Assembly (NCBI GenBank): GCA_021736285.1
Contig: JAIPGE010000026.1
Location: 1-11,665 of the forward strand
Direction of reading: 5' to 3'
Source of the DNA: Candidatus Izemoplasma sp.
GTDB taxonomy: Bacteria > Bacillota_I > Bacilli_A > Izemoplasmatales > Izemoplasmataceae
DNA length: 11,665 nucleotides
Notes under the pieces: model-generated
Told to the model about the DNA's origin: nothing
The model's database searches: none
The model's input: the letters and a program-made list of their open reading frames with translations, nothing else
Shown here: one piece after another, positions 5,831 through 11,665 of the stretch
How the letters are laid out: the number at the start of each line of letters is the position of its first letter
How positions within the stretch are numbered: the stretch's first letter is position 1
Program-made: the position numbers and the translations under genes

Positions 5831-6079
5831 CTACGATGATTCTTTCTGACTATAATAATATTCTTTAAGCCCAATCCCTTTGTGTTCCGTTTCACAGGCT
5901 TCATCATCTTTATCGTCTTCATCTTTTACTGAACACGATCCAGAAACAGCACAACTAGCGCATTGAAAAAGTGCCTTATCATCAGTTGGTGCTTTTGTAT
6001 CTTTATTCCATTTGTAACTTAAAATATATAACGATATTATTCCAGCTAAAAGTAATGCAACCAATAAATAACTACCCAT
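5831..6079 (-). CDS. Small Cys-rich single-span membrane protein, FeoB-associated-like
   Basis: An 82-residue protein with one N-terminal membrane helix (about residues 4-22, SYLLVALLLAGIISLYILS), a basic stop (YKWNKD), then a cysteine cluster C-A-S-C-x5-C (C40, C43, C49) and a very acidic region with one more Cys (C62). This plan resembles the FeoB-associated Cys-rich membrane proteins found near ferrous-iron transporters in Firmicutes, but no feoA/feoB is in the window, and the acidic tail is longer than I expect. The cluster could bind a metal; this is unproven. The start is ATG 6079, because the SD GAGGTGAT (6093-6086) lies 4 nt upstream. A GTG at 6088 would add three residues but lies inside the SD. 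The stop is TAG. It is divergent from pdhA. Confidence 0.6.
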   Translation of the reverse strand: MGSYLLVALLLAGIISLYILSYKWNKDTKAPTDDKALFQCASCAVSGSCSVKDEDDKDDEACETEHKGIGLKEYYYSQKESS

Positions 6080-6099
6080 CAATATCACCTCGTAATTTG

Positions 6100-6108
6100 A
6101 TTATAGCA
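6100..6108 (-). promoter_or_regulatory. Extended -10 promoter of the Cys-rich protein gene
   Basis: The minus strand reads TGCTATAAT, a perfect extended -10, 20 bp before the ATG at 6079. No strong -35 is present. This leaves a short leader that begins close to the SD. Confidence 0.65.
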
Positions 6109-6155
6109 CCAAAAGTTTCAATAAAAAACTAAGATGCTAAAAAAATGCAAACTAA

Positions 6156-6172
6156 TTTATATTTATTATAAA
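6156..6172. repeat. AT-rich palindromic box 1 upstream of pdhA
   Basis: TTTATATTTATTATAAA is identical at 15 of 17 positions to box 2 at 6226-6242. It lies inside a slightly longer inverted repeat, AATTTATA (6154-6161) and TATAAATT (6167-6174) with a 5-nt centre. It may be a regulator-binding site. In DNA this AT-rich, chance is a real alternative. Confidence 0.4.
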
Positions 6173-6225
6173 TTGATGTATACTAGGACTGTAATAAATT
6201 AAAGTATTTTTTTGCAAAAATATTA

Positions 6226-6242
6226 TTTATATTAAATATAAA
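6226..6242. repeat. AT-rich palindromic box 2 next to the pdhA ribosome site
   Basis: TTTATATTAAATATAAA is a perfect palindrome with 8-bp arms and a single central A. It ends one base before the AAGGAGG of pdhA (6244-6250). Its position suggests an operator that would block transcription, or an RNA hairpin next to the SD. It is exactly 70 bp from box 1, start to start. No confident promoter for pdhA could be placed; TTAAAG (6199-6204) with TATTAT (6221-6226) at 16 bp is a weak option lying between and touching the boxes. Confidence 0.45.
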
Positions 6243-6255
6243 CAAGGAGGCAATT

Positions 6256-7341
6256 ATGCTTACAAAAAAATTTGATCCACTGAAAAAGAAGATTTTTCAA
6301 GTACTTGATCATGAAGGGAATATTGTTGATGAAAAACTCGTTCCAAAGATTGATGATGAAACATTATTAAAGATGTATAAAACGATGTTGTTAGGACGTG
6401 TCGCTGATACCAAAGCACTGCAATATCAACGCCAAGGTCGGATGTTAACCTATGCACCGATTAAAGGTCAAGAAGCAGCGCAAGTCGCACCTGTTGCAGC
6501 ATTAGAGAAAAAAGACTGGATGGTACCGGCCTTTCGTGAGATGGCAGGTATGATGTATAAAGGTGCATCACTAGAGAAACTTTACCTCTATTGGTATGGA
6601 AACGAAGAAGGTAATCACTTTGATGAAGAATTACGTATATTACCAATTAGTGTGCCAATCGCATCACAAGTTAACCATGCTGCGGGAGTTGCTTATGCAG
6701 CAAAATATAAAGGTGATAAAGAAGTAGCACTCGTATTTGTTGGTGATGGTGGAACCTCACATGGTGAATTCCATGAAGGATTAAACTTTGCAGCCGTTAC
6801 GGAAAGTCCACTCGTTGTTGTGATTCAAAATAACCAATGGGCAATTTCAACACCACGTGAAGCACAAACAAAAGCGCAAAACCTAGCATCTAAAGCAATC
6901 GGTTATGGCATACCAGGTATCTTAGTTGATGGAAATGATCCGTTAGCGATGTATGCGGCTGTAAAAGAAGCACGTCAAAACGCTTTAGACGGACAAGGCC
7001 CAACACTAATAGAAGCTTTGACATATCGCTTAGGACCACATACAACCAGTGATGATCCAACTATTTATCGTGATGACAAAGAATTGAAACATTGGGAAGC
7101 ACGCGATCCAATCATTCGTTTTAAAAAATATTTAATTGACAAAAAATTATTAACTGAAGAAGAAGACGAAAAACTGCAAAAAGAATACAATGATTATTCA
7201 AATAAAACGTTTAAAAAAGTTGAAAAATCAGGACTTGTACCACTGGATGATGTCTTCAATTATACCTATGAAACATTACCAAAAGATTTACAGAAACAGC
7301 TTTCTGATTACAAAACCTATTTAGAAAGTGAGGGGAAATAA
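6256..7341 (+). CDS. pdhA: Pyruvate dehydrogenase E1 component, alpha subunit
   Basis: E1alpha pairs with E1beta to form the thiamine-diphosphate enzyme that decarboxylates pyruvate and passes the acetyl group to lipoyl-E2. The 361-residue protein has the usual length. The ThDP/Mg2+ motif GDG...NN is intact: G163-D164-G165 through N192-N193 in VGDGGTSHGEFHEGLNFAAV and VIQNNQWAIS. The substrate-side motif YAPIKGQEAAQV (66-77) and the phosphorylation-loop region YRLGPHTTSDDPTIYRDD (257-274) are also conserved. The N-terminal extension (FDPLKKKIFQVLDHEGNIVDEKLVPK) matches Gram-positive PdhA rather than branched-chain E1. The start is fixed by SD AAGGAGG (6244-6250). It is the first gene of a four-gene operon; pdhB begins one base after its TAA. 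Sampled GC is higher than in the ATPase unit (25 of 60 in 6841-6900). Confidence 0.97.
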   Translation: MLTKKFDPLKKKIFQVLDHEGNIVDEKLVPKIDDETLLKMYKTMLLGRVADTKALQYQRQGRMLTYAPIKGQEAAQVAPVAALEKKDWMVPAFREMAGMMYKGASLEKLYLYWYGNEEGNHFDEELRILPISVPIASQVNHAAGVAYAAKYKGDKEVALVFVGDGGTSHGEFHEGLNFAAVTESPLVVVIQNNQWAISTPREAQTKAQNLASKAIGYGIPGILVDGNDPLAMYAAVKEARQNALDGQGPTLIEALTYRLGPHTTSDDPTIYRDDKELKHWEARDPIIRFKKYLIDKKLLTEEEDEKLQKEYNDYSNKTFKKVEKSGLVPLDDVFNYTYETLPKDLQKQLSDYKTYLESEGK

Positions 7342-7342
7342 G

Positions 7343-8320
7343 ATGGCTGTAGAAACGATATTAAGCGCAATTAACAAAACATTATTTGAACAGATGGAAA
7401 AAGATGACTCAATCGTTGTCTTTGGTGAAGATGTCGGATTTGAAGGTGGCGTTTTTCGCGCAACCAAAGGACTCCAACAAAAATTTGGGAAAAAACGTAG
7501 TTTTGATTCTCCACTTGCTGAAAGTGCCATTATTGGCGGCGCAATTGGAATGGCAGTTAATGGATTAAAACCTGTCGTTGAAATTCAATTTAGCGGATTT
7601 ATGTTCCCAGGATATAATCAAATTGTAACACATGCCGCACGTTATCGAAACAGAACACGCGGATTACATACCGTTCCAATGGTTATAAGAATGCCATATG
7701 GTGGAGGAATTCGCGCTTTAGAACATCATAGTGAAAGCTTAGAAACACTATTTGCGTCTATTCCTGGGTTAAAAGTCGTTATACCTTCAACCCCATATGA
7801 TGCAAAAGGACTACTAACAAGTGCGATACAAGATCCAGATCCAGTTATATTTATGGAACCTAAACGCCTTTATCGTGCTTTTAAACAAGAACTACCTGAT
7901 AAAGAAATAAAAGTTCAAATTGGCAAAGCAAAAACACTTAAAAAGGGTGATGATATCACCGTTGTTGCATGGGGATCACTTGTCAGAGAAGCAGAAAAAG
8001 CAATCAAAGGGTTAGAAGATGAAGGAATCAATGTGGAATTAATTGATTTACGGACCATTCAACCATATGACAAAGAAGCAATTGCTGAAAGTGTCAAAAA
8101 AACAGGACGACTTCTTGTTGTTCATGAAGCTGTTAAATCGTTTGGACCAGGTGCTGAAATTATATCAATGATTAATGAAGAAGCATTTCTATATTTAGAA
8201 GCGCCACCAACACGACTTACTGGATTTGTTATTACGATACCGCTTCCTAAAGGAGAACATCACTTCATTATTACACCTGAACAAATACGATCTAAAATCA
8301 AAGAACTCATGGCATTTTAA
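7343..8320 (+). CDS. pdhB: Pyruvate dehydrogenase E1 component, beta subunit
   Basis: The 325-residue transketolase-like subunit completes the E1 active site at the alpha/beta interface. Visible landmarks: VVFGEDVGFEGGVFRATKGL (25-44); FDSPLAESAIIGGAIGMA (54-71), where E60 is the glutamate that activates the cofactor's aminopyrimidine; VEIQFSGFMFPGYNQI (79-94); and PYGGGIRALEHHSES (118-132) with the conserved H128. The C-terminal transketolase domain follows, with DDITVVAWGSLV and VELIDLRTIQPYD. Start ATG 7343 is chosen because the SD GAGGGG (7330-7335) is 7 nt upstream. An in-frame GTG at 7328 lies inside pdhA and in the SD itself. The gap to pdhA is one base and to pdhC 13 bp, so co-transcription and coupling are expected. 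Confidence 0.97.
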   Translation: MAVETILSAINKTLFEQMEKDDSIVVFGEDVGFEGGVFRATKGLQQKFGKKRSFDSPLAESAIIGGAIGMAVNGLKPVVEIQFSGFMFPGYNQIVTHAARYRNRTRGLHTVPMVIRMPYGGGIRALEHHSESLETLFASIPGLKVVIPSTPYDAKGLLTSAIQDPDPVIFMEPKRLYRAFKQELPDKEIKVQIGKAKTLKKGDDITVVAWGSLVREAEKAIKGLEDEGINVELIDLRTIQPYDKEAIAESVKKTGRLLVVHEAVKSFGPGAEIISMINEEAFLYLEAPPTRLTGFVITIPLPKGEHHFIITPEQIRSKIKELMAF

Positions 8321-8333
8321 GGAGTGATGAGAA

Positions 8334-9683
8334 ATGAATTTTAAATTTGCAGATATTGGAGAAGGAATCCACGAAGGTGTGATTCTAGAATGGAAATACA
8401 AAGTTGGCGATACGATCGAAGAAGGCGAAACACTCGTTATCATCGAAACGGATAAAGTCAACGCTGAAATCCCCAGTCCTGTGACTGGTAAGATTACAAA
8501 ACGTGGTCCAGAGGTTGGTGAAGAAGTACATGTCGGTGAAACCTTAGCGATGATTGATGATGGTGAAGGCGATGATACTGAAGAAGAAACCACTGAATCC
8601 AAAAAGAATGAACAAAGTAATGATAAAGAAGATGTTGAAATGACTTCTGATGACACAAAAGACGATGCTAGTGAAGAAAAAGGAGCCGGTGTGGTTGGAT
8701 CAATCGAAGTATCAAATGATATGATCGACGCTTCTGATGAAGATGATGAACCTGATGAGGCACCAACAAACAAACGTGTTTTAGCAACACCAGTTGCGAG
8801 AAAACTCGCTAAAGATTTAGGCATTGATATAAAAACAATCAATGGCTCAGGAAACAGTGGCCGTGTCATGAAAGCAGATATTTACAAAGCAGCTGAAAAA
8901 GATGGACCACAAAAATCAAAATCCACTTCTCAAAAAAGTCAATCATCTTTTAATTTAGATGTTCGTTTACCTGACTTTGATCAAAACCGAACACATCGTG
9001 AAAAAATATCAAAATTACGTCAAACAATTGCGAATAACATGACAGTAGCAAAAACGGTTATTCCGCATACGACTGTCATGGATGAAGTTGTCGTTGAAGA
9101 GTTAGTTCAATTTAGAAATGACAACAAAGCACTTGCTAAAGAAAAAGATGTTCATATGACGTATATGCCATTTATTATTAAAGCATTAACCAAAACGTTA
9201 GAAGAATTTCCAATCTTTAACAGTAGTTTTGATTATGAACAAAGCGAAATTATATACAAACACTACATGAATATCGGTGTTGCTGTTGATACACCAGATG
9301 GACTAATTGTACCGAATATTAAAGATGCAGATACATTAGGTGTCTTTGGGCTTGCTAAAAAACTCCATGAGTTAAAAGAGAAAGCTGGTAACAAAAAAAT
9401 ACAATTAGATGATTTAAGAGATGGGACAATCAGTATTACTAACTACGGTGTCTTTGATTCAACATTTGGTGCACCGATCATTAAACATCCCGAAGTTGCA
9501 ATTATTGGTATTGGGCGAATTTCCCAAAAACCTGTTGTAACGGATGGTGAAATTACTGTAAAACATGTTTTACCACTATCGCTTTCAATTGATCACCGTG
9601 TGATTGATGGTGGCGACGCGGGACGATTCTTACGTGCATTTAAAGCGTATTTACAAAACCCTATGTTACTATTGTTAAGTTAG
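8334..9683 (+). CDS. pdhC: Dihydrolipoamide acetyltransferase (E2) of pyruvate dehydrogenase
   Basis: E2 is the core of the complex: it carries the acetyl group on a swinging lipoyl arm and transfers it to CoA. Domains in this 449-residue protein: one lipoyl domain (1-78) with the lipoyl lysine in IETDKVNAEIPS (K41); a linker of about 70 residues (77-145), unusually acidic and rich in D, E, S and T; a peripheral subunit-binding domain (148-186, VLATPVARKLAKDLGIDIKT...); a basic Ser/Lys/Gln linker; and the catalytic domain (about 220-449) with SLSIDHRVIDGGDAGRF (H421 and D425 in HxxxDG). The SD AAGGAG (8319-8324) overlaps the pdhB stop. A single lipoyl domain is normal for Gram-positive E2. 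A long Ser-rich antisense frame at 8195-8869 is only the mirror of the acidic linker codons. Confidence 0.96.
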   Translation: MNFKFADIGEGIHEGVILEWKYKVGDTIEEGETLVIIETDKVNAEIPSPVTGKITKRGPEVGEEVHVGETLAMIDDGEGDDTEEETTESKKNEQSNDKEDVEMTSDDTKDDASEEKGAGVVGSIEVSNDMIDASDEDDEPDEAPTNKRVLATPVARKLAKDLGIDIKTINGSGNSGRVMKADIYKAAEKDGPQKSKSTSQKSQSSFNLDVRLPDFDQNRTHREKISKLRQTIANNMTVAKTVIPHTTVMDEVVVEELVQFRNDNKALAKEKDVHMTYMPFIIKALTKTLEEFPIFNSSFDYEQSEIIYKHYMNIGVAVDTPDGLIVPNIKDADTLGVFGLAKKLHELKEKAGNKKIQLDDLRDGTISITNYGVFDSTFGAPIIKHPEVAIIGIGRISQKPVVTDGEITVKHVLPLSLSIDHRVIDGGDAGRFLRAFKAYLQNPMLLLLS

Positions 9684-9691
9684 GTGGTACA

Positions 9692-11068
9692 ATGAAAAAC
9701 TATGATATTGTAATACTTGGTGGTGGCCCTGGTGGTTATGTGGCTGCGATTAAAGCTGCACAATTGAAACAAAAAGTTGCTTTAATAGAAAAAGGAACTG
9801 TTGGCGGGGTATGTCTCAATTGGGGATGTATTCCAACCAAAGCAATGCTGAAAACAGCAAAGGTTTATAGCCAATTTATGCACGCCAGTGATTATGGGCT
9901 TGAAATTACCGATAAATCTGTTATAAAAGTTGATTTAAAATTAATAAAAAAACGAAAAGATAAAATTGTTAAACGCCTAACAGATGGTGTAAAAATGTTA
10001 CTTAAGAAAAATGGTGTTGATCTTTATAATGGCTTTGGCACAGTGAATGATCCACACAGTATTTCTGTGAATGAGGAGACATTAAAAACCAAAAAACTTA
10101 TTTTAGCTACTGGCGCACATCCTTTTATTCCGCCAATTGAGGGGTTACAAGATGCGATAGATAACTCGCGTGCAGTCACTGCAAAAGGAATATTAGAGTT
10201 AGAAAAACTACCAAAAACACTTACTGTGATTGGTGGAGGTGTCATCGGTGTTGAATTTGCAACACTATATAGCAATTTAGGCACAAAAGTCACTGTCATT
10301 GAAATGGAAGATAGAATTTTAACGCCTATTGATGATGAAGTACGTGACAAATATATGTCTTTATTCTTGAATGATAACATCGAGTTACATCTCAATTCTA
10401 AAGTCACTCAAGTTACTGATACAGAAGTGGTTTATGAAAAAGATGGTGAAACACATTCTGTCGAGGCAGAAAAAATCTTAGTATCGATTGGAACAAGACC
10501 TAATATGAAAGGATTAGAAGCACTTGATTTAGAAATGACCCACAACGGTGTTAAAACGAATCACAAATTAGAAACAAACATTCAAGATGTCTATGCAATT
10601 GGTGATATGAATGGTATCGCAATGCTTGCGCATGTTGCGAGTAAAGAAGGCATTGTTGCTGTTGAAAATATCATTGGTGAGACAACACATATTGATTACT
10701 TGAAAGTACCGAGTGGCATCTATGGTTTCCCTGAAATCGCTTATGTTGGTATGACAGAACAACAAGCAAAAGAGAAGAACATTGATTACATGACATCTGT
10801 TTTCCCGCTAAGTGCTAATGGAAAAGCACTTGCCGAAGGTGAAAGTGGGGGCTTAATCAAATTGATTGCTGATAAGAAATATAATGAATTAATCGGAATG
10901 CATATTTTAAGTCCAAATGCGACAGATATGATTAGTGAAGGTGTCATCGCATTAGAACTAGAGTCCACCGCAGATGAAATTGCAGCAAGTATTCACCCGC
11001 ATCCAACATTATCTGAATCAATTATGGAAGCGGCACATGGTGTCGTCGATAAACCGATTCATATTTAA
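9692..11068 (+). CDS. pdhD: Dihydrolipoyl dehydrogenase (E3)
   Basis: The flavoprotein re-oxidises dihydrolipoyl-E2 and makes NADH. The 458-residue protein has the standard E3 length and order: an FAD-binding GGGPGGYVAA (10-19), the redox disulfide in GGVCLNWGCIPTK (C41 and C46), a second nucleotide-binding motif VIGGGVIGVEFATLYSNLG for NAD+ in the middle, an FAD contact in YAIGDMNG, and the C-terminal HPHPTLSE (H437 with E442 as the catalytic pair). No extra N-terminal lipoyl domain is present, unlike several Mycoplasma and streptococcal E3 proteins. The SD AGGTGG (9682-9687) overlaps the TAG of pdhC, so translation is probably coupled. It is the last gene of the operon, ended by the hairpin at 11073-11099. 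The same E3 could also serve other lipoyl enzymes if the genome has them. Confidence 0.97.
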   Translation: MKNYDIVILGGGPGGYVAAIKAAQLKQKVALIEKGTVGGVCLNWGCIPTKAMLKTAKVYSQFMHASDYGLEITDKSVIKVDLKLIKKRKDKIVKRLTDGVKMLLKKNGVDLYNGFGTVNDPHSISVNEETLKTKKLILATGAHPFIPPIEGLQDAIDNSRAVTAKGILELEKLPKTLTVIGGGVIGVEFATLYSNLGTKVTVIEMEDRILTPIDDEVRDKYMSLFLNDNIELHLNSKVTQVTDTEVVYEKDGETHSVEAEKILVSIGTRPNMKGLEALDLEMTHNGVKTNHKLETNIQDVYAIGDMNGIAMLAHVASKEGIVAVENIIGETTHIDYLKVPSGIYGFPEIAYVGMTEQQAKEKNIDYMTSVFPLSANGKALAEGESGGLIKLIADKKYNELIGMHILSPNATDMISEGVIALELESTADEIAASIHPHPTLSESIMEAAHGVVDKPIHI

Positions 11069-11072
11069 TCAA

Positions 11073-11099
11073 AAAACACAACCGTTTTGGTTGTGTTTT
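11073..11099. terminator. Bidirectional terminator between pdhD and the lipoate ligase gene
   Basis: AAAACACAACC (11073-11083) and GGTTGTGTTTT (11089-11099) form a perfect 11-bp stem with a GTTTT loop. The stem starts 5 bases after the pdhD stop. The minus-strand stop of the lipoate ligase gene is at 11101-11103, one base past the hairpin. Both exits are T-rich. Confidence 0.9.
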
Positions 11100-11100
11100 C

Positions 11101-11665
11101 TTATGGATAAAAACATAGTTTCTCAATCAATCTTTCACCATCAATATGGTGATAGTCTAAATGAGATATTGATTTCTTTAATATATTAAATCGAAGCGGC
11201 TTATTAATCAAAGCGTCTTTTAATATATCATTAAGTGTTGAATCCTTGCTTTTTATGTGTGTAATTATACCTTTTTTGATTGTAAATGTAACCATTTGAT
11301 GATTAACTTTTTTTGTTGTGCTAAAGTTCGCACTTATCCCAAAATTCCACTCCCATTTGGCATATTTGTCTTTAATCATTTGTTTTATGACAAACGTATC
11401 TTCATTCGTTAATTCTAAGGTATTATTTGAGACATCATTGTAGAGAATTTCATCGACTAAAAATTGCATAAAAGATTCAGTAGTTGCTTCAATAAATAAG
11501 AAGTCTTTGATGTTTTTGGTGTTAGCGGGACGTGATTGAATTGCTTTACTTTTGGACTGTTTGTTTTTCAATAAGTGATGAATTGCTTTTAAGTTGCTGT
11601 TGAATAGTAAAGTCCCATGATGAATCACTCGGCCCTTATGAAAACTTTGGGCATTTCCTGATATT
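11101..11665 (-). CDS. lplA: Lipoate-protein ligase, C-terminal part (5' end outside the window)
   Basis: LplA activates free lipoate with ATP to lipoyl-AMP and attaches it to the lysine of lipoyl domains, here probably K41 of the neighbouring PdhC. The visible 187 residues begin with ISGNAQSFHKGRVIHHGTLLFN, the conserved stretch after the catalytic lysine of LplA (the lysine itself is off the edge). The C-terminal accessory domain follows, with KYAKWEWNFGISANFSTTKK and VTFTIKKGIITHIKSKD. The frame is open to the window end, so a GTG at 11628 is an internal valine, not the start. The full protein should be about 330 residues, so roughly 40 % is missing. No lipA or lipB is in the window, which fits lipoate scavenging but cannot exclude synthesis elsewhere. 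The gene is convergent with the pdh operon. Confidence 0.92.
   Translation of the reverse strand, partial: ISGNAQSFHKGRVIHHGTLLFNSNLKAIHHLLKNKQSKSKAIQSRPANTKNIKDFLFIEATTESFMQFLVDEILYNDVSNNTLELTNEDTFVIKQMIKDKYAKWEWNFGISANFSTTKKVNHQMVTFTIKKGIITHIKSKDSTLNDILKDALINKPLRFNILKKSISHLDYHHIDGERLIEKLCFYP

Noticed and set aside
7328..7342. GTG at 7328 as the start of pdhB
   Set aside because: It lies inside pdhA and in the SD. ATG 7343 gives the conserved E1beta N-terminus.
8195..8869. A 224-codon minus-strand frame, Ser-rich, opposite pdhB/pdhC
   Set aside because: It mirrors the acidic D/E/S linker of pdhC, has no ribosome site, and lies against two strongly supported genes.
6256..11068. Branched-chain 2-oxoacid or acetoin dehydrogenase instead of pyruvate dehydrogenase
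   Set aside because: The E1alpha N-terminus and YAPIKGQEAAQV match Gram-positive PdhA best, and the operon order is the usual pdhABCD. Substrate choice still rests on similarity.
10974..11189. Plus-strand frame of 71 codons across the pdhD end and terminator
   Set aside because: It overlaps pdhD, the hairpin and the lipoate ligase gene, lacks an SD, and shows no family features.

Overview
The window is AT-rich bacterial DNA with Gram-positive-type signals: strong AAGGAGG-like ribosome sites, consensus sigma-A promoters, extended -10 (TGnTATAAT) promoters and short hairpin terminators. A pdhA-pdhB-pdhC-pdhD operon beside a lipoate-protein ligase gene, all tryptophans checked encoded by TGG, and none of 13 genes ending in TGA (10 TAA, 3 TAG) suggest a low-GC Bacillota or Mollicutes-type organism such as the Acholeplasma/Izemoplasma/Haloplasma side. 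The lineage is inferred, not proven.

Layout. (1) 1-838: 3' part of an Ldh2-type malate/L-lactate dehydrogenase gene, closed by a 15-bp hairpin. (2) 1021-2893: a two-gene unit with its own consensus promoter, noticeably lower GC than its surroundings, encoding an OLD/AAA_15-like ATPase and an overlapping small protein with a TOPRIM-like start. This is the best candidate in the window for an uncharacterised defence system (split OLD-like, PARIS-like or AbiL-like). (3) 2920-4428: a rhomboid protease gene (minus), a divergent gene for a 143-aa protein that looks remotely SecB-like (plus), and a small membrane zinc-ribbon protein gene (minus). (4) 4500-5459: a lone fructose-family PTS EIIC gene. 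(5) 5460-5830: a spacer without genes apart from terminators. (6) 5831-6079: a small Cys-rich single-span membrane protein resembling the FeoB-associated family (minus). (7) 6256-11068: the complete pyruvate dehydrogenase operon, E1alpha, E1beta, E2, E3, with two related AT-rich palindromes upstream. (8) 11101-11665: the C-terminal half of lipoate-protein ligase (minus), convergent with the operon.

How they work together. The four pdh genes encode all subunits of the complex that turns pyruvate, CoA and NAD+ into acetyl-CoA, CO2 and NADH. The lipoate ligase next door probably charges the lipoyl lysine of E2 (K41) with scavenged lipoate. The Ldh2-type enzyme at the left edge may act at or near the pyruvate pool, although its substrate cannot be read from the sequence. 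The ATPase/TOPRIM-like pair looks unrelated to this metabolism and may be an insertion. The three convergent gene pairs are each separated by one short hairpin that can terminate both strands; in two of them the opposing gene's stop codon lies inside the hairpin.
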